Positions 25,681-33,147 of a stretch of 64,000 bases of DNA are shown piece after piece (positions within the stretch are counted from its first letter, which is position 1; every line of letters starts with the position of its first letter). This DNA comes from Patescibacteria group bacterium. GTDB taxonomy: Bacteria > Patescibacteriota > Patescibacteriia > Patescibacteriales > Patescibacteriaceae. The notes beneath the pieces were generated by a model. It saw nothing but the letters and a program-made list of their open reading frames with translations. It was not told the DNA's origin and did not search any database. The stretch covers positions 796,506 through 860,505 of the forward strand of contig CP129471.1 of NCBI GenBank assembly GCA_030583705.1. Reading direction: 5' to 3'. The position numbers were made by a program, and so were the translations under genes.

Positions 25681-25709
25681 TTGACAACATTTATTTTGTG
25701 TGCTATATT
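25681..25709 (+). promoter_or_regulatory. Promoter of the structured RNA at 25716
   Basis: TTGACA, a 17-nt spacer, TATATT (25704-25709). Confidence 0.7.
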
Positions 25710-25715
25710 TAAAAA

Positions 25716-25893
25716 TTACTGTAAAAGGTAATTTAATCCGCCAACAATTATAAAGGTATATAAAGATGATTAATTGGAGCGGGATAGGCACGACAAGCAT
25801 GGGGATTTCTTCGTCAGAAACAACTCGGTTACGACTAGGTTCTTTCTGATGAAAATTTCTTGCCTACCCGCTTTAGTTAACCATCTTTTTTGT
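25716..25893 (+). ncRNA. Structured non-coding RNA, 6S-like
   Basis: A strong promoter leads into a ~178-nt region with no coding frame that ends in a T-run (25886 onward). It folds as one long rod. A basal helix pairs 25762-25790 with 25861-25887 (AAAGATG, TTAA, GGAGCGGG and TAGGCA against their complements with single bulges). A large asymmetric internal bubble follows (25791-25810 opposite 25853-25860), then a 10-bp upper helix (25811-25820 with 25843-25852) and a ~22-nt loop. Length and a rod with a central bubble are the shape of 6S RNA, which binds RNA polymerase. The identity is inference from shape only. Confidence 0.55.
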
Positions 25894-25978
25894 TTGGTTA
25901 TTTTCTCAGGATTTAGTTATTTCTTTATTACCTAGCTATTTCCTATAATTTATCTTTACTCAGTTATTTCTTCAAACT

Positions 25979-28792
25979 TTATTTCATTATCTCTTTAAGA
26001 TAGCGGCCGGTATGGCTTTTTTTATTTTGAGCAACTTCTTTGGGGGTACCAATAGCTACTACCTCACCACCACCCTCTCCTCCTTCGGGTCCAAGATCAA
26101 TAATCCAGTCCACTGATTTTATAACATCAAGATTGTGTTCAATAATAATAACCGTATTACCCCTGTCCACTAAACGATTAATAATCGTTAATAATCTTTT
26201 AATATCCTCAAAGTGTAGTCCAGTAGTTGGTTCATCAAGAATATATAAGGTTTGTCCAGTAGGGCGACGAGATAATTCGGTAGCCAACTTAACTCTTTGG
26301 GCTTCTCCACCTGAAAGAGTGGTGGCACTTTGACCTAATTTAATATAACCCAAACCAACCTCAAAAAGCGTAGCCAGTTTCTGATGAATAGCCGGAATGT
26401 TTTTAAAAAATAACATAGCTTCCTCTACTGTCATATTAAGTACATCGGCAATACTTTTATCTTTATAATGTATCTCTAAAACTTCTCTTTGGTAACGACG
26501 ACCATGACAAACATCACATTCAACATAAACATCAGGTAAAAATTGCATTTCTATCTTAATAATTCCATCACCAGAACAAGTCTCACAACGTCCACCCACT
26601 ACGTTAAAAGAAAAACGTCCGGGCTGGTAACCTCTAAGCTTAGCTTCAGGTAAGTTAGCAAAAAGATCCCTAATGGGAGTAAAGACTCCGGTGTAAGTAG
26701 CTGGGTTTGATCTAGGTGTTCTGCCGATCGGTGATTGGTCTATATCAATAACCTTATCCAACTGACTTAAACCTTCTAGGCGATCATGATCACCCGGAGT
26801 ATCTTTAGCGTTATAAAAATAGGCAGTTAAAGCTTTAGCTAAAATATCTGTTACCAAAGTTGACTTACCAGAACCGGAAACGCCAGTAACAGCAATTAAC
26901 TTACCAAGAGGAAACTCAACACTAATTTTTTTTAAATTATGGGATCTAGCACCAATTACCTTAAGGCTTTGCCCGTTACCTTGGCGATAAACAGAGGGTG
27001 CTTCAATACTTTTTTTACCAGCCAAATACTGCCCAGTTAAAGAAGCGCTATTTTTTTTAACCTGTGCCGGGGTACCGGCCGCCACTACCCGCCCACCGTG
27101 TTCACCCGCACCAGGACCTATGTCTATAATATAATCCGAAGCTTCCATAGTAGCTGTATCATGTTCAACAACTATAACGGTATTACCCAGGTCTCTTAAT
27201 TCTTTGAGGGTGGTAATTAACTTATCATTATCTCTTTGGTGAAGACCAATGGAAGGTTCATCTAGGATATATAAAACACCCATTAAAGCCGAACCTATCT
27301 GAGTAGCTAATCTAATACGCTGGGCTTCTCCACCAGAAAGGGTATTGGCAGCCCGAGACAAAGTTAGATAATCTAATCCAACATTAACTAAAAAGCCTAG
27401 GCGTAAATTAATTTCTTTTAAAATTTGGGCAGCTATTTTTTTATCACGAGCAGTTAAACTTTTAGAGGTATCCAAACTAGCAAAAAAATCCTTAGCTAAA
27501 CCAATAGATTTTCCACCAATAGTGTCAATGGATAAACCCGCCACTTCAACTGCCAAACTTTCCGGTTTTAAGCGACGACCCTCACAAGCCGGACACTGTA
27601 AAATTCTCATATAACCCTCTATATCCTTCCTAACATAGTCCGACTCGGTTTGACTATATCGTCTAGTTAAATTAGGTACAACCCCCTCAAAACCATCGGT
27701 AATTTTATCTCCGTATAATATTAAATCTTTTTGGGCTTTAGTTAGATCCTTAATCGGCGTGTTAAGATCAAAACCTCTTTTAACCACCACCTCACCCAAT
27801 TGCTTCATTAACCACATTTGGCCATTAACATTATTATGCATCCAAGGCTTAATACCTCCCTGGGCCACGGTTAACTTTTCGTTAAAAACTAAAATAGGAT
27901 CTATTTCAAGCTTAGTCCCAAGACCAGAACACTCCGGACAAGCACCGTGTGGCGAGTTAAAAGAAAAATTATGGGGCTCCAACTCGCAAAGTGCCAAACC
28001 GCAATCTGCACAAGCCAAAAGACGAGAATAGATTGTGGCCTTTTCTTTTTTTAAATCAAAAACATACATCAAACCTTCACCAAGTTCCAAAGTTTTTTCC
28101 GAGCTTTCGGTTAAACGAGAAAGGTCTTCTTTATCTGAGGTAATCTTTAATCTATCTACCACTATTTCCAAACAGTGTCTTTTTTGTTTATCTACCGGTA
28201 GATCCTCAAATTCTTCAAGAGTATAGACTACTCCATCAAAACGAACTCGGCTAAAGCCGGCTCTTTTAATGGTCGGTACAACGCTTTTATGCTCACCTTT
28301 CTTATCCTTAACAATTGGAGCTAATAATAAAATATCGCAACCAGAAAAAGATGAAACTATCTGCCCGACTATTTCATCTAAAGAATAAGGTTTAACAACC
28401 AGACCACACTTAGGACAATGAGGAATCCCGACTCTGGCAAAAAGTAAACGCAAATAATCATAAATCTCAGTTACCGTACCAACGGTTGAACGAGGATTAT
28501 GAGAAGTAGATTTTTGGTCAATGGAGATAGCCGGAGAAAGGCCTTCAATTAAGTCAACGTCTGGTTTATCAATTAGACCGACAAATTGCCGAGCATAAGC
28601 AGATAAAGACTCAACATAACGTCTTTGTCCTTCGGCGTAAATAGTATCAAAAGCTAAAGATGATTTACCAGAACCAGAAAGGCCAGTAATAACCACCAAA
28701 GAATCTCTAGGGATTTCCAGATCAATATTCTTAAGATTATGAACACGAGCACCCTTAATCTTAATTGACTGGTTAAGTTTTTTGGAGGGCAT
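25979..28792 (-). CDS. uvrA: UvrABC excision nuclease subunit A
   Basis: 937 residues with two ABC ATPase modules. The first has [22 protein letters not shown] near residue 40, the second [11 protein letters not shown] near residue 640, each with a later LSGGEAQR signature. Zinc-binding Cys pairs occur (CPKCGL; CADCGL...[16 protein letters not shown]...CDVCHGRRY). UvrA finds DNA damage for nucleotide excision repair. I chose ATG 28790-28792 (MPSKKLNQ), eight codons inside the longest frame, because conserved UvrA sequence starts soon after. It is a stand-alone gene facing the 6S-like RNA. Confidence 0.97.
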   Translation of the reverse strand: MPSKKLNQSIKIKGARVHNLKNIDLEIPRDSLVVITGLSGSGKSSLAFDTIYAEGQRRYVESLSAYARQFVGLIDKPDVDLIEGLSPAISIDQKSTSHNPRSTVGTVTEIYDYLRLLFARVGIPHCPKCGLVVKPYSLDEIVGQIVSSFSGCDILLLAPIVKDKKGEHKSVVPTIKRAGFSRVRFDGVVYTLEEFEDLPVDKQKRHCLEIVVDRLKITSDKEDLSRLTESSEKTLELGEGLMYVFDLKKEKATIYSRLLACADCGLALCELEPHNFSFNSPHGACPECSGLGTKLEIDPILVFNEKLTVAQGGIKPWMHNNVNGQMWLMKQLGEVVVKRGFDLNTPIKDLTKAQKDLILYGDKITDGFEGVVPNLTRRYSQTESDYVRKDIEGYMRILQCPACEGRRLKPESLAVEVAGLSIDTIGGKSIGLAKDFFASLDTSKSLTARDKKIAAQILKEINLRLGFLVNVGLDYLTLSRAANTLSGGEAQRIRLATQIGSALMGVLYILDEPSIGLHQRDNDKLITTLKELRDLGNTVIVVEHDTATMEASDYIIDIGPGAGEHGGRVVAAGTPAQVKKNSASLTGQYLAGKKSIEAPSVYRQGNGQSLKVIGARSHNLKKISVEFPLGKLIAVTGVSGSGKSTLVTDILAKALTAYFYNAKDTPGDHDRLEGLSQLDKVIDIDQSPIGRTPRSNPATYTGVFTPIRDLFANLPEAKLRGYQPGRFSFNVVGGRCETCSGDGIIKIEMQFLPDVYVECDVCHGRRYQREVLEIHYKDKSIADVLNMTVEEAMLFFKNIPAIHQKLATLFEVGLGYIKLGQSATTLSGGEAQRVKLATELSRRPTGQTLYILDEPTTGLHFEDIKRLLTIINRLVDRGNTVIIIEHNLDVIKSVDWIIDLGPEGGEGGGEVVAIGTPKEVAQNKKSHTGRYLKEIMK

Positions 28793-28860
28793 GAAAGAAA
28801 AGTTAGAATAAAACAATCGTTAACAGTATACAGGTAAATAGAGATTAGAGCAAGAGCTGA

Positions 28861-28971
28861 AGACAAAAAACAGTTCCAGGTTTTGGATTATCTTATTACC
28901 AAGAAATTGGAAGCTTAAAAAAGCGTAGTGTTATTTGGGATGAAGAGGAAGTCAGAGAACATTATAATTGA
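28861..28971 (+). pseudogene. Short remnant frame without start codon
   Basis: 36 codons open on the plus strand to TGA 28969-28971, with a protein-like end (VIWDEEEVREHYN) but no start codon. It is possibly a 3' scrap of a lost gene next to the AAA/RloB module. The rest of the 313-bp gap (28793-29105) holds only the hairpin at 28982 and a weak -10 box (TATAAT at 29067-29072). Confidence 0.25.
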
Positions 28972-28981
28972 GCTTATAGCA

Positions 28982-29006
28982 AAAATAGGTATAAAACGCC
29001 TATTTT
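28982..29006. terminator. Hairpin upstream of the AAA ATPase gene
   Basis: An 8-bp stem AAAATAGG/CCTATTTT followed by TAAT. It may be the terminator of the lost gene represented by the 28861 remnant. Confidence 0.45.
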
Positions 29007-29105
29007 AATCAATTATTTACAAATTAATGTGAATAAGCTTGCAATATTATCTATTTTCTGCTAGGATATAATTAGTGGAGTAATAAAAGTAAAACCCATA
29101 AAAAT

Positions 29106-30314
29106 ATGATTCATTCAATTTCATGTAAAAACTTCTATTCTTTTAGTGAAAAAACATCCCTTATTTTCGAAGTAAATGGTAATGCGCCAGAAAACAATGG
29201 TTATTTTATAGCTAAATCAGGTGCAAGGCTATCAAAGGTTGAAACAGTTATAGGACCTAACGCATCTGGTAAAACAAATTTGCTAAAAATTTTACCGTTT
29301 TTGAAATGGTTGATTATTGATTCGTTCAATATGAAGCCAGAGAATCCTATTGTTGTTCAATCGTTTGCTTTTGGAGATGAAAAGAATAAGCCAACTGAAT
29401 TGTCAGTAGTTTTTGAGGTTGATGGAAAAGTGTATACCTACTCATTTACCATTACCAAAGAAAAGATTTTAACTGAAGAATTAAAACTTACTAGTTTTGC
29501 AAAAAAAAAGAAGTCCACTAAAAAGATTTTTTCTCGCAACTGGAACAATGAAGAAAATGGTTATGATTTTGAGGGAGATAATTTCGATTTACCAAAGGGC
29601 TTTGAAAAATTATTGCGCTCTAATGCAAGCGTCATTGGTACTGCTGCTCGACTTAATCATACAGAAAGCCAAACAATCGCAACATATTGGGGGCAAATAG
29701 AAACTAATGTTATTGAGGCAGGGTGGATTGGTGATCACTTGCTTCCAAACTCAATTGCTCAACTTGGAGAGGCTTTTAACTTTTTTAGTGAAAACGACTT
29801 ACTTAAACAAGAGGCGGAGAAATTACTTAGCCGATTTGATCTTGGTTTAAGTGGGTTTGAAATAAGGAAAGAAAAAAAAGAAAATGGTTTTTCTCTAAAT
29901 GTCCGGGCGTCACACTTTTTCAACGGACAGACGCAATACTTACCTGTTCAATACGAATCATCGGGAACTAAGCAACTTTTTGTATTACTGAAAAATATCC
30001 TCGCCGCCCTTGAAAAAGGCAGTATCGCCATTATCGATGAGTTTGATGTAAATCTACACCCTGAAATGGTGATGGCTCTATTTGACCTGTTTATACAACC
30101 GGAGACCAACCCTAAAAACGCACAACTTCTTTTGAGTACCCATAGTCACATGCTCTTAAGTAAACTTGATAAGTATCAAATTGTATTAGTCGAAAAAAAT
30201 GAGAATGGCATAAGCGAGGCATGGCGTTTAGATGAAGTGTCCGATGTACGTTCTGATGATAATTATTATTCAAAATATATCGCTGGAGCGTATGGAGCTG
30301 TTCCGAAAATTTAA
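29106..30314 (+). CDS. AAA family ATPase (RloA/AbiL-like) of a defence pair
   Basis: 402 residues with an SMC/OLD-like ATPase fold: a Walker A GPNASGKT at 50-57, a Walker B IAIIDEFDVNLHPEM late in the chain and an STHSHMLL switch segment. This is the AAA_15/AAA_21 pattern. It lies 11 nt before an RloB-type gene. ATPase plus RloB or TOPRIM pairs are known as abortive-infection or antiphage modules (AbiL and RloA/B types). The codon use is less biased to the local style than its neighbours, and gene scraps flank it, which suggests transfer. Confidence 0.85.
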   Translation: MIHSISCKNFYSFSEKTSLIFEVNGNAPENNGYFIAKSGARLSKVETVIGPNASGKTNLLKILPFLKWLIIDSFNMKPENPIVVQSFAFGDEKNKPTELSVVFEVDGKVYTYSFTITKEKILTEELKLTSFAKKKKSTKKIFSRNWNNEENGYDFEGDNFDLPKGFEKLLRSNASVIGTAARLNHTESQTIATYWGQIETNVIEAGWIGDHLLPNSIAQLGEAFNFFSENDLLKQEAEKLLSRFDLGLSGFEIRKEKKENGFSLNVRASHFFNGQTQYLPVQYESSGTKQLFVLLKNILAALEKGSIAIIDEFDVNLHPEMVMALFDLFIQPETNPKNAQLLLSTHSHMLLSKLDKYQIVLVEKNENGISEAWRLDEVSDVRSDDNYYSKYIAGAYGAVPKI

Positions 30315-30325
30315 TATTTAAAATT

Positions 30326-30862
30326 ATGTCGCGAACAAATCCTTATAAGAAAAAACGTCGTAGTGCCAGTAAAACCTTATTGATGTATGGTGAGGGTCTT
30401 GGCGAGGAGATGTTCCTAAAATATTTGCGCGGACTATACTCCCGAGATAGCAGAGTCACTGTGACAATTCGTAATGGCAAAGGCGGTACGGCAACAAATA
30501 TCATTACGAGTGCAATAAACGAACCAGGTGCCTTTGATCGGAGGATCGTAATTTTGGACAATGACAAAAGCAATAAGGAGATGGATCAAGCCCGCGCAGA
30601 AGCGAAACGACAGGGAATTAAGCTGCTTGAAAATTCCCCTTGCCTAGAAGCGACACTCCTCACTATTTTAAGACCTGGACAATCTTTTTCCAACAAAACT
30701 TCAACGTGGTGTAAAAACGAGTTTGAATCCAATTATTTAAATAAGAAAAAAAGAACTGAGCTCGGTGAATATGATAAGTTTTTCCCAAAAGCAACACTTA
30801 ATATACAACGTATCAACGTGACGGAATTAAATAATCTCATTTCTTTGATGGAAGGATTGTAA
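30326..30862 (+). CDS. RloB-like TOPRIM-type effector
   Basis: 178 residues. A basic N-terminus precedes LLMYGEGLGEEMF (acidic motif, Glu23/27/28), then IVILDNDKS with the DxD acidic pair at 78 and 80, and ENSPCLEATLL. These match RloB family proteins, which have a TOPRIM-like nuclease core. It is expected to be the effector held in check or activated by the ATPase encoded 11 nt upstream. Substrate unknown. Confidence 0.8.
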   Translation: MSRTNPYKKKRRSASKTLLMYGEGLGEEMFLKYLRGLYSRDSRVTVTIRNGKGGTATNIITSAINEPGAFDRRIVILDNDKSNKEMDQARAEAKRQGIKLLENSPCLEATLLTILRPGQSFSNKTSTWCKNEFESNYLNKKKRTELGEYDKFFPKATLNIQRINVTELNNLISLMEGL

Positions 30863-30890
30863 ATATTAATTTATGATTTCTATCAACAAA

Positions 30891-30917
30891 CAACAACTTA
30901 AATTATTTAAGTTGTTG
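30891..30917 (+). terminator. Terminator after the RloB-like gene
   Basis: An 11-bp stem CAACAACTTAA/TTAAGTTGTTG, then TTT, 29 nt past the stop. Confidence 0.7.
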
Positions 30918-31000
30918 TTTCAGGAAAAAACGGATGTGTATTCACAACATCTACCTATACCTCAATATATAATACCCAAGGCGCAGGCGTTATAATTTGA
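30911..31000 (+). pseudogene. Short remnant frame ending beside the DGR
   Basis: About 29 codons open to TGA 30998-31000, with a Thr/Ser/Tyr-rich end like an exported protein's C-terminus (FTTSTYTSIYNTQGAGVII). No start codon. It may be a scrap of a surface protein gene at the edge of the DGR cassette. The rest of the gap to 31216 is direct repeat A. Confidence 0.25.
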
Positions 31001-31020
31001 TTATTATGATAATTTATTAT

Positions 31021-31080
31021 CTACCCCACCACTAAACACCTCAAATCGTTGAGGTGTTTGCTTGTTTTCTTAGTTTTCAT
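31021..31080 (-). other. 19-codon open frame within repeat A
   Basis: ATG 31078-31080 follows an AAAGAG box and reads MKTKKTSKHLNDLRCLVVG before TAG. The middle is the hairpin itself. In repeat B the matching ATG is AAG, so the frame lacks a start there. It is either a leader peptide or the broken front of a lost prepilin gene. Confidence 0.25.
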
Positions 31081-31196
31081 TATTCTCTTTATATAACATT
31101 ATAGTATAGTTAAGGTTGAAGCTAAAAATACTCTTTTGAAAGGCAACTTATCTATATTATTATAACACCATTTAGAATAAGTTTGTATAACACTTT
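31024..31196. repeat. Direct repeat A, downstream flank of the DGR
   Basis: Similar to 34347-34485 over its length, apart from a ~34-bp extra stretch in this copy. Shared blocks include CCCCAC, the AAACACCTCAA/TTGAGGTGTTT hairpin, TTATTCTC.TTATA.AACAT and ATTTAGAATAA.TTTGT. It begins 20 nt past the RT stop. On the minus strand it is a promoter/leader-like copy with no gene behind it. Confidence 0.65.
31034..31059. terminator. Repeated hairpin in repeat A
   Basis: A perfect 11-bp stem AAACACCTCAA/TTGAGGTGTTT with loop ATCG. Sister copies at 4263 and 34357. Confidence 0.55.
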
Positions 31197-31215
31197 ATTA
31201 TGAATACTAAAAAAA

Positions 31216-32367
31216 TTAAAAATAACCAAGCATTTTAGTGTAATTATCATTAAAGAAGACCCTACCTGAAAAACCTTCACCAATAGCCGAACAAACCTTT
31301 TGTCGGAGCTTAAAGGTATTGTAATGAGAAATTGTTCCAAGATAAGAATTAATTAAACTTAAATTCTTTCTTTTTTGCATAAAAGAATCCAGACTATTTA
31401 AGTCTAAAGTTCTTATTTTTCGATATAAATTGGTCTTTACTCTGGTTCTTAAATATAATCTGTGAGGCTTAATAACACAACCCAAAAAATTAATGCCCTT
31501 ATCCATTGATTGGCAATATATCTTTTTATCGTGGATGTTAATAAGTAAATTTTTAACCAAGTAGTTTTTTAAAACAGGGATCAATTTAAACAAAAAATCC
31601 TTATCTTGATGAACAAAAATCATATCATCCATATATCTGGCGTAAAAGATTCCGGGAAAAGATGACTTTATAAAATGATCAAAATCATTTAAATAAAGAT
31701 TGCCGAAAAGTTGGGAGGTTAAATTACCTATCGGTAAACCTTTGCCAGCTGGAGCATTAAAAAGACTTTTATCCTTCGGCAACCTTTGCCATTTGGCAAG
31801 CCCTCCTTTCCTAAAACAATTATCAACATAATTATGAAAAATTATTTTTTTAAGGGTGTTTAAAAGAAATTTTTTGGTTTCATAGCTAAAGTCTCCACTC
31901 TCTACTAAGGAACAAACTTTTTTGTAAAGTAAAAAACGATCTATGGACATAAAATAGCTCTTTATATCCAGTTTTAAAATATGACAAGGCTGAGTATAAT
32001 TAGCCGAACAAGAACGAATAAAATAATCAGCTCTTTTAATTCCAAAATGAGGCCCCTTGTTTTTCCGGCAAGCATAAGAATCCTTAATAAAACGTCTCTC
32101 GCATAAAGGGTTTAAATAGTTGTAAATGAGGTGATGAACGACCCTATCGCGAAAACCGGAGGCCAAAATTTCCCTTTGTACCGGATAAAAAATTACAAAA
32201 CAAATACTTCTGCCTATTTGATATTGACCGGACAATAAATCTTCGTAAAGTCTTTGTATTTTTCTTTCAAAATCAATCTCAAAATTCAAAGCATTAATAG
32301 TTGAACGCTTATTTTTTCTGGCATCAAAATAGGCCTTATATAAATCTTCCAATGAAAATTTTATCAT
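31216..32367 (-). CDS. DGR reverse transcriptase
   Basis: A 383-residue reverse transcriptase. Catalytic Asp134 lies in ILKLDIKSYF (motif A). GLPIGNLTSQ at 210-219 is the DGR-type form of the motif 4 segment. YMDD is at 245-248 (motif C). There is no maturase or HNH domain, so it is not a group II intron protein. It copies TR RNA into cDNA with errors at adenines, which replaces the VR of the target gene. It is the last gene of a minus-strand set target-avd-TR-RT; a hairpin (32378-32403) separates it from the TR. Confidence 0.95.
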   Translation of the reverse strand: MIKFSLEDLYKAYFDARKNKRSTINALNFEIDFERKIQRLYEDLLSGQYQIGRSICFVIFYPVQREILASGFRDRVVHHLIYNYLNPLCERRFIKDSYACRKNKGPHFGIKRADYFIRSCSANYTQPCHILKLDIKSYFMSIDRFLLYKKVCSLVESGDFSYETKKFLLNTLKKIIFHNYVDNCFRKGGLAKWQRLPKDKSLFNAPAGKGLPIGNLTSQLFGNLYLNDFDHFIKSSFPGIFYARYMDDMIFVHQDKDFLFKLIPVLKNYLVKNLLINIHDKKIYCQSMDKGINFLGCVIKPHRLYLRTRVKTNLYRKIRTLDLNSLDSFMQKRKNLSLINSYLGTISHYNTFKLRQKVCSAIGEGFSGRVFFNDNYTKMLGYF

Positions 32368-32377
32368 AAATTTAAAA

Positions 32378-32403
32378 CGCCGACACAGAATCCCATGTCG
32401 GCG
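32378..32403 (-). promoter_or_regulatory. Hairpin between TR and RT start
   Basis: A perfect 8-bp GC-rich stem CGCCGACA/TGTCGGCG with a 10-nt loop, starting 4 nt past the TR 3' end and ending 10 nt before the RT ATG. It is followed by TTTTAAA on the minus strand. It could prime or protect the TR RNA, or attenuate RT expression. Confidence 0.6.
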
Positions 32404-32407
32404 CTCC

Positions 32408-32586
32408 AGTCCTTAAGGCAACGCACGGTAAAACCGTTAGCCTTATTATTCGTATCACGATTGACCGTAGAATAAGTGGTGTTCAGATTCCGTCTCCAAG
32501 CATTAGTGGAGCTAGACTGCGGGGCTAACCACAAATTGGCATTGCTAGACAGGTTATTAAAAGTACCTCCGGTATCGCGATAGCCG
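32408..32586 (-). repeat. DGR template repeat (TR)
   Basis: 179 bp, aligned without gaps to the VR at 33153-33331: 164 identities and 15 differences. Every difference is at an adenine of the TR coding strand (T as shown). All 15 fall within 11 AAC/AAT codons. The other 24 coding-strand adenines and every C, G and T are unchanged. The first and last 28 bp are identical. It lies in the non-coding stretch between avd and RT. Confidence 0.97.
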
Positions 32587-32682
32587 AGAGCTACGCAAAA
32601 AATAACCGCTTGACTCTTCCATGGCAAGCACCTGTCTCGCCGGGAAATTACAGACCTAATTCCCAAAATGAGGTATAGGGGG

Positions 32683-33087
32683 TTATTGGACTGGAAGGGG
32701 CTCTCTTTTTGCGGCCTTAACCGACAAAAATTCCGGCCCATCAGATGATAAATATTTTTTATGCCAACCAACCAATTGCTTGGAGATGTTTTCCAAAATC
32801 TCATTTATCTCAATAAACTTTTTTAAACTCACCTCTTTAAGATCTTTTAAAACTCTAATATGTATTTTAATAACTTCCAAAATTTCCCTGGCAGTTTCAA
32901 TATTACCGACCTTATTCTTTAAACGATTAGCTTTATAAATACAAATCAAAAGATCCATACATAAATTTTTTAAATTTTGCCCGGAAGTATATCTGCTTTC
33001 CCTGCTTAAATTTTTGGAAAAAATATGTATCTTTATAACAAGATCATAACTTGCTTTATACACAGGTAGATTTGCATAATGATTCAT
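32683..33087 (-). CDS. avd: DGR accessory variability determinant (Avd)
   Basis: 134 residues, basic and all-helical, with the four-helix-bundle pattern of Avd (N-terminal NLPVYKASYDLVIKIHIFS; later REILEVIKIHIRVLKDL). Avd proteins form a pentamer that binds RT and TR RNA and are needed for mutagenic copying. It lies between target and TR, 8 nt from the long post-VR hairpin. The C-terminal ~20 residues extend past the usual end. Confidence 0.9.
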   Translation of the reverse strand: MNHYANLPVYKASYDLVIKIHIFSKNLSRESRYTSGQNLKNLCMDLLICIYKANRLKNKVGNIETAREILEVIKIHIRVLKDLKEVSLKKFIEINEILENISKQLVGWHKKYLSSDGPEFLSVKAAKREPLPVQ

Positions 33088-33094
33088 ATATTTT

Positions 33095-33136
33095 TTTACC
33101 CCGTCCCGCCCGCTACGCGGCCACGGACGGGGTAAA
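33095..33136 (-). promoter_or_regulatory. Hairpin/cruciform just downstream of the VR
   Basis: 12-bp perfect arms TTTACCCCGTCC/GGACGGGGTAAA around an 18-nt loop that itself forms CCGC-TAC-GCGG. It lies 11 nt past the target stop and 16 nt past the VR. There is no T-run, so it is not a normal terminator. In studied phage and bacterial DGRs a hairpin in this place is needed for efficient retrohoming into the VR. Confidence 0.75.
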
Positions 33137-33147
33137 TAATCAAATAA

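Noticed and set aside
31216-32367. Reverse transcriptase as a group II intron, retron or CRISPR-linked RT
   Set aside because: There is no maturase or HNH domain, no intron ribozyme ends, no msr/msd-like inverted repeats and no CRISPR array. The TR/VR pair and Avd decide for a DGR.
32364-32804. A 146-codon frame covering the whole TR and part of avd
   Set aside because: Its second half is the TR read in the target's frame and its first half is avd read out of frame. It exists because the TR is a copy of coding DNA. The layout target-avd-TR-RT explains it, so I do not call it a gene.
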